Made by a program: the position numbers and the translations under genes. A DNA stretch of 64,000 bases from Papiliotrema nemorosa (taxonomy: Eukaryota > Basidiomycota > Tremellomycetes > Tremellales > Rhynchogastremaceae): assembly GCA_032158125.1 (NCBI GenBank), contig JASKOT010000004.1:859396-923395 (forward strand). Reading direction: 5' to 3'. Positions within the stretch are counted from its first letter, which is position 1; every line of letters starts with the position of its first letter. Below, piece after piece: positions 47,425 through 57,486 of the stretch. A model generated the notes under the pieces. The model was not told the origin of the DNA. It was given only the letters and a program-made list of their open reading frames with translations, and did no database searches.

Positions 47425-48163
47425 TTAGTCACCGTTCTTCTTCTTGAGCAAGTCAAAGCGGACGATCACTCCGGGCTTCACCTCTGTGCCCGACTGGTCA
47501 AAGAGCGCTCCCTTGATGCTGTATCGAGTCTTGTCGTCAAAGTCTTGCACCTCCCAATTTGCGTCAGAACCATAGTCCACCTCTGGATCATTGTCAAGAC
47601 CAGGGATGGTACGTACATGCTCGAACAAAGCCGATAAAACGCCTTTGACAGTCTGCGGGATGCTGCTGAGCATTTCATACTCATCCCCCTGATCAGTCTT
47701 CATCTTCTGGAGTAAACTGGTCGCAATTCCTCGAGTCGTGACCTGGAGTGGGCCTCGATAAGAGATGTCGGATCTTCCCCCTTTGAAGGACAAGGGCAAT
47801 GAAGACGAATTTCTCACCCGGAAATTCACATTGCAATGTCCGTTGTCATCCTGCTCACCAGACTCGGAGTTGAAGACGCGATATGTGACCTCAAAGAGGT
47901 CTTGCCCAGGATAATGGCGAACCTGAATCCTGTTCAGGGAGTATGTATTACATGGGTTGGCGAATATTGTTTTTTTTTGAGCATATGTTGGATCCAACTT
48001 GGAAATCGAGGCTCCTCTTATCCGCATCGTTGATTTCTGCCGACACGAGATCCTTGACTTTGGCCTTGAAATCGTTGAGTGAGAGGGAGTCTGAAGCTGA
48101 TCCAGCGGCGTCAGCTGTATAGATATCAATGGGCCCTGCAATATCGGTGTCGCAAGCACTCAT
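47425..48163 (-). pseudogene. Family P copy with an A9 homopolymer frameshift
   Basis: Minus-strand ATG at 48163 opens MSACDTDIAG and the N-module helix SLNDFKAKVKDLVSAE, then runs to a stop shortly after a run of nine A (T9 on the plus strand near 47970). One base change in the run would continue into the other frame, which carries the rest of the family layout: TYSLNRIQVRHYPGQDLFEVTYRV, HCNVNFRVRNS, helix IPQTVKGVLSALFEHV, NWEVQDFDDKTRYSIKGALFDQSG and VIVRFDLL. Possibilities are a true frameshift, a sequencing error in the homopolymer, or slippage. An in-frame Met at 48226 would place a hydrophobic stretch (LRLTVLILSIMSA) in front, signal-peptide-like, but the start at 48163 fits the family better. 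Function unknown. Confidence 0.6.
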
Positions 48164-48712
48164 GATGGAAAGAATAAGTACCGTAAGTCGGAGAAAGCCT
48201 GGTGGTGTGAGCTTAGCTAGAGTCAAGAAGACAATCGGTCGTGGGTCTGATACTTGATTGTCGAAAGCGAGGATCGGACGGCGTTCATGGCGACCTCATA
48301 CAAGGGTCTGATGTCTTGCCTGACCGATGTTTCGCGCGGGCTAACGATTCTCGAGAGTCAAAGGATCGAGTGATCAAGATCGACTTCATAAATTTGGCGA
48401 CGCGTTTCACGATCTTTGAAATGAACCTTTGAGGCGTGGCTCCACGCTGCAGTGAGCTCATGTATGAGCTGACCTTCCATTCAAAATCGTGATGATACGA
48501 CGCGCCAATTCCCTTACGACTGCGAGGACCATTCACCCATTCTGGGATGCGATCAGGCGAGGAGGAGATGGGTTAGCAGAAGGTACTCTTATCTGTAAGC
48601 TTTTCCCACTTGACGCGGTCATTCGAGCTGATCCCGCACAGCGTCCAGTAAACGAAACTTTCGTCTTTCATTCTGATTAATCCGAATGACCTCACACTTT
48701 TTCCAAAATTCG
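48164..48712. other. Intergenic region
   Basis: No recognisable gene or repeat. Confidence 0.45.
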
Positions 48713-49747
48713 TCAAGTCTTCTTAGCGCCTCTACTAGGAGGCTTCCTTGAGCCCTCGCTCGGAGGCTTTGTGGTTCTATAGGTCAGTCTCTGGTCCCGC
48801 GACAGATTTTGCCATACTTGGCCTTCTTTGACGGTGGTTTCTCCGATGCAGCAGGGTTTTCCTCTGCAGCCCGCTTCTCGCCTGCCTCAGCTTTCTCATC
48901 CTTATCAGCCTTCTTCTCGTCCTTCTTCTCAGCAGTATCCGCCTTCTTCGACACGGGCTTCTCAGTCTTCTTGGATACAGGCTTCTCAGCTTTCTTCGAA
49001 GTTGGCTTTTCAGCCTTTTCAGCAGGTTTATCCTCCTTCTTCGATATAGGCTTCTCTGCCTTTTTCGAAGCGGGTTTCTCAGCCTTTTTCGAGGCGGGTT
49101 TCTCGGCCTTCTTGGAAGCTGGCTTGTCGGCTTTCTTGGAGGCGGGTTTACCGCTCGATCCGCCCTTGAGGGTCTTCATGGGGTCGTGGCCCTTTTCATC
49201 AGCCTTCTGACAGTGCGTCGTTGTCGTGCAAGGTTGAGACTCACCCAGTTCTTGAGTGAACGAGTAGACTTTGACTTTTCCAACTCTTCAGGGCTCTTCT
49301 CCGATTTGAGGTGTTCCTCTTGAGCTAGATGGCGTTTGCAGTACGAAACGACCCTTCTCATATGCTCCACATCTTCCTCACTATACTTCGAGGGGTCCTG
49401 GTCGATTAGCACGCGATAATCTAAGCGTTTTCTCGATATCCAAGAGAGATGTTCACCTTGTCAGGGTTTGACTGGAGGATCTTGACGATCTTCCGTCCGG
49501 ATTCGTGACCTATCGATTCCCCCGATCCATCATCTTTTGACCAGCCAGTCGAAGTGCTGTCCCCAGTCTTGAGGAACGCTTCGAGTTCCTACAACGTGTC
49601 AGACATCCCATATTACTTCATGTACAGCGGAGAACCTACCTCGGCTGTCATATTGACGATCTCTGTACGATCAGCGATGCTGGCACCCTGCGACAAACCT
49701 GGTGACTCACCGTTGAATTCTTTGATGACATCGCCTTCGGGCTTCAT
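48713..49747 (-). CDS. DUF3140-like protein with lysine-rich repeat tail
   Basis: Starts MKPEGDVIKEFNE at 49747 and continues over short introns through IVNMTAEELEAFLKTG, SKDDGSGESIGHESGRKIVKIL, SKYSEEDVEHMRRVVSYCKRHLAQE and STRSLKNW, the core of DUF3140 proteins (small, proposed DNA-binding proteins of bacteria and fungi). The tail then carries nine octads of type KPASKKAE/KPVSKKTE, an acidic/lysine stretch and, after a last intron at about 48779-48823, the end KPPSEGSRKPPSRGAKKT. Reading through that intron would end YGKICRGTRD instead. The tail resembles histone H1/HMG-like basic tails, suggesting nucleic-acid or chromatin association; that is inference. Divergent from ERB1. Confidence 0.7.
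48936..49149 (-). repeat. Nine 24-bp coding repeats (KPxSKKxE octads)
   Basis: Tandem repeats inside the DUF3140-like gene. Codon variants differ between units (KPASKKAD, KPASKKAE three times, KPISKKED, a degenerate KPAEKAE, KPTSKKAE, KPVSKKTE, KPVSKKAD). Copy number is likely to vary between strains. Confidence 0.75.
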
Positions 49748-50080
49748 GTTGGACGAGCTGAAATACTATTTATGATTGAGCAGGAGACGATGCAGTGGTG
49801 CACAAAGGAATGCTTCTGAGTAATGTCCCGATATGTATAGCATCCCCTCTGAGCCCCCCATCTATATAGCAGCCCGCGGGCTCGCCCAGAGAGGTTGTTG
49901 ACAAAAAGTGCGTCATATGATCAGGCCGATGCTAGCCGGATCCGATCGAGTGATCTCACAGGCGGCGAGCTCCGACGTGCACCAAGGCGTATTTTGATCC
50001 CGCTTGTTCCGGTGGAGGCGCCATTCCAAGATTTTGATTTTGCTGAACCGCAACGCCCTATACTTGCCATCGGACCAACC
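49748..50080. other. Divergent promoter region, DUF3140-like / ERB1
   Basis: The frame upstream of the ERB1 ATG is open from 49895 but not conserved. No element recognised. Confidence 0.4.
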
Positions 50081-52780
50081 ATGGCACCTCGACCACCCGT
50101 CGCTGGGAGCTCGAAAAGAGCAGCAACAAACGGTCAAGCTGGACCTTCTAGACTTGCGGCTCCAACACCGAAAATTACCAAGAAGCGACCGGTGCAGGTC
50201 GAGTCGGAGGAAGAGGATGAGGATGATTTCGCCATGAATGGAGATGGCATCGATATGGATGAGGACGAGGGGGACGTCGAGGAAGACGCAGACTCGGACG
50301 AGGACGACGATGAAGCTTTCCCAGAGCTCGATAGCGGATCCGAGGGAGACGCAGAGGAAGATGAAGAAGGCGAGGAAGATGAGGCCGCCGACACCGAGGA
50401 TGAGGAGTTGGATGATGAGGAAACGGGCTCAGAATCAGGCTACAACTCGTCCGATATCGACGCCATGGACTCGGCCTCTACTTCGGTCACTTCTGCAGAG
50501 GATGAAGATGGAAATGAGATCTCTGTGGATGAGAAGCTGTCGCGGCTTGTAGCGAAGAACACGGTCAAGCCGAATGAAGCGATCGGAGGCGATGAGAAGA
50601 TTTCCACGGCGAAGGAAGGGTTCGGCAAATTGAAGCCTAGCAAACTCGTCCCTGGAGGTTATCTGAGAGAGTATGACGAGATTGAAGCTGGATACGGAAG
50701 TGAAAGCAGTACAGAGGATGTAAGTCTAATTCGCACTGCTCCGAAAACAACTGATTAGTAGAACCCGAACACGGTGGGAAATATACCTATGGAATGGTAT
50801 GATGATCTCCCTCATATCGGTTACGACGTCTCGGGCAAGAAGATCTTCCGACCGGCAAAGGGAGATGAACTCGACAAATTCCTGGCGAATGTCGAAGATC
50901 CGACAGCGTGGACGAGCGTGGAGGATAAGCTGTTGCAGCAACAAGTACAGCTTTCAGACAAGGAACTGGATATCATTCGACGTTTGGAGAGGCTGGAAAA
51001 CCCTGATGCTGGATTCGATCCGTATCAAGAGACAATCGAGTGGTTTACCGGAGAAGGGAGAGAGATGGTGACCCCATTGAGCGGTGCGCCAGAGCCCAAG
51101 AGTCGATTTGTGCCGTCCAAGTGGGAACACAAGAAGGCAAGTGATCAAAGTCATCGCGTGTCCAGCTACTAATGTCCAGATTATGAAGATCGTCAAGGCA
51201 ATCCGAGAAGGCCGAATTATCCCCAATAAGCCCAATGCACCGAAACCGACGGCTTATGCCATTTGGACAGACAGCGATGTCCACAACCCTCACGCCATGT
51301 ACATGCCCGCCCCACAGATTCCTCCACCGAAGACTAGCGAGTCGTACAACCCTCCCGAAGAGTATCTACCTACCGCAGAAGAGACAGCCGAGTATGAAGC
51401 ATTGGACAAGGAGGATCGAAAAGTGGACTTCTTACCTCAAAAATATGACGCTCTTCGGTTGGTTCCGGGATACAAAAACTTGGTTCAAGAGAAGTTTGAG
51501 CGATGTTTGGATCTGTATCTCGCACCGAGAACGAGAAAAGTCAAGCTTAATATTGACCCAGAGAGCTTGATACCGAAGTTGCCAGCGCCTCGAGAGCTTC
51601 GACCTTTCCCTACGACTTCATGTGTCCAATACCGACATCCCGGAGATACCCGTGTTCGAGGTATTTCAGTCAGCGCGAGCGGAGAGTGGGTCGCTTCCGG
51701 TAGTGAAGATGGGATTGTGCGAGTTTGGGACCTCGGAAATGGTCGAGAGGTTTGGAGGTGGGACCTGAAAAGTGGAGCGATTCAGCATGTCGAGTGGTCG
51801 CCAAACAAGGAGGAGGCAATGTTGGTCGCCCTGGTCTCGGGAAAGATTGTTGTCTTGTCACCTTTGGCTTTGGTCTCCCCTCATGTGGCCGCTGCGACGC
51901 TTAACCACGTCAACGAGGCGTTCTCATCCAGTTCAGCGACGACAAAGATGGGTGCTGGAAAGGAGACAAAGGGAGTCGAGGCCATCAAATGGGTCCGACC
52001 GAGTGAATTGGAGAGGGAGCGAGGAGTCTTGGTGTTTGTGGAGGTACCCGGTACGCCCAAGCAAATCTCGTGGCACAGAAAGGGAGATTATTTCGCGACC
52101 GTGTCCGCCGATGGTGAGTGTGCAAGGGTTGATGATGCATGGGGTACGCTGACAATCAGCCGCCAACAAAGCAGTGCTCATTCATCAACTGTCCCGACAC
52201 GCAACTCAGTCACCGTTCAAGAAGACTGGAGGCACTGTTCAACGTGTCGCCTTCCACCCTCTCAAGCCATGGTTCTTTGCTGCTACTCAACGCTACGTCC
52301 GACTATACGATCTCGCTGGTCAAACTCTGGTCAAGACGCTGCAAACGGGTGTCAAGTGGATTAGCAGTTTGGATATACATCCAGGAGGTGATCATGTCCT
52401 GGTGGGAAGTTATGACAAGAAACTGAGTTGGTTCGACTTGGATCTCTCCACCAAGCCTTACAAGACTTTACGGTGAGTAGTAAATCTGATGTATTGATGG
52501 TCATGCTGAGTACAGATATCACACGAAAGCCCTCCGAAGTGTTGCTTTCCACCCCACCTTACCACTCTTCGCTTCGGCCAGTGACGATGGTACGATTCAA
52601 GTCTTCCACGCTACAGTCTACGCCGACTTGATGCAAAACCCCCTCATTGTCCCCTTGAAGATCCTGCGAGGACATCGAATAACGGAAGGATTGGGTGTGC
52701 TGGATATCCGATGGCATCCCGAGAAACCTTGGTTGGTCAGTAGTGCATCAGACGGAGAAGTGAGGTTATGGTGTTCGTAG
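50081..52780 (+). CDS. ERB1: Ribosome biogenesis protein Erb1 (BOP1)
   Basis: Nucleolar member of the PeBoW (Nop7-Erb1-Ytm1) complex for 27S pre-rRNA processing and 60S assembly. Exons 50081-50719, 50762-51136, 51180-52113, 52160-52472 and 52516-52780 give 841 residues. N-terminus basic then strongly acidic; BOP1NT domain starts [19 protein letters not shown] and includes [40 protein letters not shown]; the WD40 propeller includes [17 protein letters not shown], [59 protein letters not shown] and the end [14 protein letters not shown]. The second intron (51137-51179) begins GCAAGT after AG, a GC-AG intron with branch CTACTAATG. Start at 50081 gives [13 protein letters not shown]. Confidence 0.95.
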
Positions 52781-52906
52781 CGGTTTGAATGTAGACGCGT
52801 CATCATCATTCATCATGTACTTGTTACTGCTATACTATGCAGGTATCATATCTCAGCTCTTTCGGACCCCTTCCCATCGTTCATGGTTTAAGAATCCATC
52901 ACGACT

Positions 52907-54125
52907 CTACGACGAGAGGTACTTCTTGAAGTCCTCGCTGTTTTCCATCCAAGCCTTTGTATCCCACTGTTCCGGGTAGATCTTCCTTGAAGCCTCGACA
53001 TCTCGAGGTACCTTGCCTTCGAGGAAACCCTTGTAGTTGAGGTACATCTCTTCCGAGTAAGTGTGATACTTCTCTGGCTCCTCGAGGAAAGATTTCGTAG
53101 TGATCCCCGTGGTATTGGTCTTTTTACCGGTAAAAGCCTCGATGATCTCGGCCCATTTCTTGAGGGTGATGTTCTCGGAACAAGCATCGACTCGCTTACC
53201 TGTGTGCGTCAGTTCAGTGTTCGGCATGATCGAGAGGCAGAGAGGGGGGCGACGTAGAATTGGTGAGGTTCGGGTGGGTATAACTCACCGATATACTCGT
53301 CCGGGTTGTTGAAGATCGCAGACACCCATCCTCCAGTCTGCTCCACGGCATAGTTGGGCAAAGGAGCGTCGTCGGGGGTAGGAGAGGTGATGGTCAAAGT
53401 CCCATCATCGTTCTTCTTTAATTGACCGAATTTGACGAGGTTGGAAATGTAATGCGAGGTGTAAAGGTCGGTGACGGGGTATCCCTTCTCCTTTGCCCAT
53501 TCAGACACTAACTCATCAGCGTCTATCCACAGACATACACTTTGCTCTTGGGAGATCAGAGACATGAGAGAGTGTGTGACTGACCTTCGGCTTTACCGTC
53601 AAAGTGGGGGACATATCCGACCTTGTCCAAAGTCGAATAGACAATATGTTTGACTCCAGCCTCGGCGAGAGCAGTAATGGCAGCCATGACTTGCTTCTGC
53701 TCGTTTTGCTTGGCATCTTCCCCATTGTATCCGTTGGAAAAATAAGTCGCCCAGACTGTAAATCAGGCTATAAACATATACCGGAGAGGTCCAATATACT
53801 CACAGTCGGCATTGACGTATCCGCCGTATGCGCCCTGAAGGGCCGACTTGTATGATTCCGGATCGGCCAAGTCACCTTTGGCAATCTTGACACCTGCCTT
53901 TGCAAGGGCTGTATCACGACTATCAGCTGGTACTCCAAACAGAAAGAGGTGCCGTGCTGCATCTGCCCGTGGGAGCATTGGGAGAAGGAACATACCCTTG
54001 GCCTTGTCGCTCTCGGGGTTCCGGGCAATGCCGATCACCTCGTATCCTCCATCTTTCAAGAGGTATCGAGCGACACTTGATCCTTGATCACCGGTGACGG
54101 TAAAGACGACCATCTTTTTGCTCAT
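52907..54125 (-). CDS. NmrA-like NAD(P)-binding protein
   Basis: Atypical SDR of the NmrA/HSCARG group, usually redox sensors or regulators rather than enzymes. From 54125: MSKKMVVFTVTGDQGSSVARYLLKDGGYEVIGIARNP in pieces: VTGDQGSSVA is the cofactor loop and IARNP the end of strand 2. Then ALAKAGVKIAKGDLADPESYKSAL, GGYVNADC, VWATYFSN, HIVYSTLDKVGYVPHF, YPVTDLYTSHYISNLVKF, GGWVSAIFNNPDEYIGKRVDACSE in pieces, ITLKKWAEIIEAFTGKK and YPEQWDTKAWMENSEDF. About five short introns. Convergent with ERB1 (126 bp between stops). The target is unknown. Confidence 0.8.
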
Positions 54126-54336
54126 TACGACTGTATCAAGCTGACTAGGAGAAGGGAGGTGAGGGGAGGATTCTGAATGTCGGGGAAATGGACGGCTACC
54201 CGAGTATATATAGGTCACATTATGCGTGACTAACCTCTTGAGCACTCGCCGATGGTGGCCGATGGCCACATGACGTTTGGGGTGAACATAACATTATTCA
54301 GGCCACCTCCTCCCTGACTAATCATTCCCGCCAAAG

Positions 54337-55092
54337 TCACTCGTCGCACCGATTTACACCTCTCGCTTCTATCATCCTGGCCATGCAAACCCCGGCATCC
54401 GTCCCCAATCCCCTGAACCCATCCACTACGCCTTTCCAATCCCCATCTTCCCTCTCTTGACTCAACTTGAACCTCCCTTCCATCTTGGTGATCTCAATCT
54501 CAATCCCTACTATACCGGGCTTCCGCCCTTCAATGTAGGCTGCAGGCGCGTCTGTGATGCGCCATTCACCTCCATGTTTCGGTTCCATCAATTCCACCAG
54601 ATCTGTCAATTGTTGTTGTAGAAAGTCGCTCGTTTCTGGCGTTCTGGAATGGTACACTTTGACTCGACCGTATACCTGCACTGCGGCATAATTCCAAGTA
54701 GGTACGACTTTGGTAGTCGTGGGTTTAGTCTCGACGTAGAATCTCGGTGGAACATAGTGGTTCACTGGCGCGTTGAACAGGATGAGAATGTCTTCTGACC
54801 AGACCTGCGTACCGGCTTCACGCAGTTTGTCTATCAATGCCAAAGCTTGGGGATTGATACGTGTCAAGTGACCGCGCAATGTGCCGAGCGGGGGCGGTGG
54901 TGAATCTCCACCTGAGTGCGCTGAAGTCGGGGGGACGTCCAAGACGAACGGGAGGTGGGAAGTTTGAAGGGTGTCGAATCTGGGATGAGGAATGGCGGTC
55001 GTCAACATGCCCAATGGGTGCTCCTTGATGAATGTCTGGAGTGTGGGTATGTCATGCTCGGCGTGAACAGGTCGAATGTGCATCCTGAGCAA
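54337..55092 (-). CDS. PaiB-like FMN-binding split-barrel protein
   Basis: Homologue of the bacterial PaiB family (FMN-binding negative transcriptional regulator), common in fungi with unknown role. Intronless; MHIRPVHAEHDIPTLQTF and HPLGMLTTAIP are the family N-terminus, followed by SHLPFVLD, LRGHLTRINPQ, ILILFNAPVNHYVPPRFY, VVPTWNYAAVQVYGRVKVYH (core barrel) and the C-terminal GIVGIEIEITKMEGRFKLSQ. Length of 250 residues is somewhat longer than the bacterial proteins (about 205) because of a Pro-rich insert (DSPPPPLG) and a longer tail. The second Met (55083) is an equally good start. Lies between the NmrA-like and amidohydrolase genes. Confidence 0.8.
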   Translation of the reverse strand: MLRMHIRPVHAEHDIPTLQTFIKEHPLGMLTTAIPHPRFDTLQTSHLPFVLDVPPTSAHSGGDSPPPPLGTLRGHLTRINPQALALIDKLREAGTQVWSEDILILFNAPVNHYVPPRFYVETKPTTTKVVPTWNYAAVQVYGRVKVYHSRTPETSDFLQQQLTDLVELMEPKHGGEWRITDAPAAYIEGRKPGIVGIEIEITKMEGRFKLSQEREDGDWKGVVDGFRGLGTDAGVCMARMIEARGVNRCDE

Positions 55093-55548
55093 GACGAGGT
55101 GCAGACGTGTATCAATGAGGAAAGGAGAGCCGCTACTTTATGCTATTCATGTGGCCAGTGGCCTCACAGAGCCCGGGGGAGCTGTGAAAGGATCTGCACA
55201 TCTTTCATACCAGACACCCTCGTATTGCGTGCTTACAGATTCCATCCTCCATCCTTTTACTCTACAACCCTCGTCCAGACAGTTCTTTGCACTTGATCGA
55301 TGCGTGTGGCTCGGCATGTCGGCCATGTGCTGAAACCCGTACGCATATGGGTGACTCGTATTTCGTGTGGGGGTGAATGCGGGGTAGTCACCTGAAACTG
55401 GCTTCATCGTAGCGCGCGTCAATTCGTTGGCTTTAGATTGCATCTTGGCGCCCAAAAAGTGTATGCCGCTGCGATAGCGGCCATATATACATGCACCATG
55501 CGTCCAGCTCGAAGCACAGTCGTATCTTGACAGCATACAACTCGGATC
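55093..55548. other. Divergent promoter region, PaiB-like / amidohydrolase
   Basis: No gene supported; short frames on both strands only. A TATATA at about 55490 lies some 60 bp before the amidohydrolase ATG. Confidence 0.4.
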
Positions 55549-57258
55549 ATGGCCATTCAGAAACAGACACTCTTCGTCAACGCCCGGATAGTCGGTAGAC
55601 CAGCGGGTCTATACGCCGTATTGGTGAATAATGGGCGGATTGAATCGATCACTTTGGGCGAGGGGCAATCGACGGAAGTAGCGCCAGGAGCAGAGGTCAT
55701 AGACTGTGGACGATCAGATGGCTCATCACTCTGGATCAGTCCGGTTAGTCTTAAAAGAGAGCTAAAGATCGAGCTGAGGGTGGTGCTGACGCAACAGGGG
55801 ATGATAGATTGGCATACTCACCAGAAACTCAATGCGGTCGCTCAACATCGATTACACCTCGAGAAAGCAGAAACGGCTCAACAAGCCCTAGACATGGTTT
55901 CTGAAGCTCTCCTAAACCCAAAGTACAGCTCGGACCCATCGTCCAACTTTGTCGGGGTGAACATGCGGAATGGGACTTGGCCAGATCCCGAGAAGATGTG
56001 CAGGGAGAGTCTGGATGCCATCTCGAAGGACAGACCGGTGTTTCTCATTTTCAACGGGTATCACTCGATGTGCGTTAACACGGCTGGATTAGCACGGTGT
56101 GAGTTAAGAGTGGACGACTATGACAGTGGGGTACTGCTGGAAAAGGAGGCTTTTGACGTGAGCAATATACTTAGTAAACTGGGGGAAGATGTGCTGGACC
56201 AGTGGATTTTTGAAGAAGCAGACCACGCCGCGTGAGTCACTCGATCCAGGCGTAGCTCTACGTGGTCTATATCATAGCGCTGACGTGACAGGTCGCTGGG
56301 AGTGACCGAAGTGGTTGATCTCGAGATGACCCACAACCTCCCTGAATGGCAACGACGTTGCGCCAAAGGCTTTGACAAGCTGAGAGTGCACGTTGGGTTC
56401 TACGATGAACACCTCGATGATGCCATCCGACTAGGGCTCAAGTCTGGTGATCCTATACCTGGATGTAATGGCCTAATCACCGTCGGCCCTTACAAGATCA
56501 TCACGGATGGTTCACTTGGTTCTCAAACGGCATTCTGCCACGATGTCTATCCCGATACAGACAACCACGGAATATTTGTGTTTCCACCTAGGACACTTGC
56601 ACAGATGATCCAACGTGGATGTGATCATGGGTTCAAGATGGCGGTACACGCTATAGGAGACCACGCCAACCACCTCACCCTCAAAACCATCTCGGAAGCT
56701 CCTAAACTCTTACCGGGAAGTACGATCGAACATGCCCAACTACTCGATTTCGACGATTTACCACTATTCGCTTCCTTGGGGTTGATTGCGTCCATACAGC
56801 CTTGCCATTTGGTGGATGATAGGGATCTGTGTCACAAGTTCTGGCCAGGGAGGGAAGGCAGGGCATACCCTTTCAAATCTATCGTGGATGCTGGAGTACC
56901 TATCAAGCTGGGTTCCGATGCTCCTATTGCGCCATTACACCCTTGGGAGGCTATCGCTGTGGCTATCACCCGTGCGGGAGAGGGAGAAACACCGTTCTGT
57001 GCCGAGCAGATTATCGATGTCCAAACGGCTTTCGCGGCGTCTACTTGTGTGAGTGCATGCGGGGACAAGCAAGGGTAGCTCATGATTCAGAATGGCAAGT
57101 TGGATATACAAGAAGGGGAGAACGCCGATTTATGTCTCCTTAACGTTAATCCACTGGAATGCGATGCGACGGGGTTGAGAGGGGTCAAAGTGAGCGGGAC
57201 AATGTTGGGTGGAAATTGGACGTGGAACAGATTGAGCACCAAGATAGTAGGCGTGTGA
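55549..57258 (+). CDS. Amidohydrolase family 3 (YtcJ-like) metalloenzyme
   Basis: Metal-dependent hydrolase of an unidentified amide. N-terminal small beta domain (TLFVNARIVGR, LVNNGRIESITLGEG), then after an intron at about 55745-55797 GMIDWHTH (HxH metal ligands), FLIFNGYHSMCVNT, the barrel segments TEVVDLEMTHNLP, VHVGFYDEHLDDAI, YKIITDGSLGSQTAF, MAVHAIGDHANHLTL (His ligand), TIEHAQLLD, ASIQPCHLVDDRD and LGSDAPIAPLHPWEAI (catalytic Asp). The final exon after a 45-nt intron (57050-57094) restores NGKLDIQEGENADLCLLN and ends LSTKIVGV. A further intron at 56223-56292 joins HAA to SLGVTEV. An optional 47-nt intron at about 56099 (both versions stay open) remains undecided. Confidence 0.8.
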
Positions 57259-57486
57259 GGTGTCTGAGCATGTTGCTTCACTCGCATTGGTATTCTCACT
57301 TTGATTATCGGTCTTTCTCCTTCGCAAGCCATGTACGAGTACTATGGACATGGTATGAGCACCGGATGCAGAGTAACCGCCACCAAAAACACGTCGATCC
57401 CATGGCATAACGTCATCACCCAAATCACCCCTTCACACTATTCTGACCTCCTCGTACACACCGCAACTACAACACAAGCAGCGACA

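Noticed and set aside
48164..48226. Signal peptide on the split family P gene
   Set aside because: Starting at 48226 would add a hydrophobic stretch, but no other member has one and the ATG at 48163 matches the usual distance to the N-module helix.
49895..50080. 62-codon N-terminal extension of ERB1
   Set aside because: The frame is open but the extension lacks conservation features; [13 protein letters not shown] at 50081 has a good start context.
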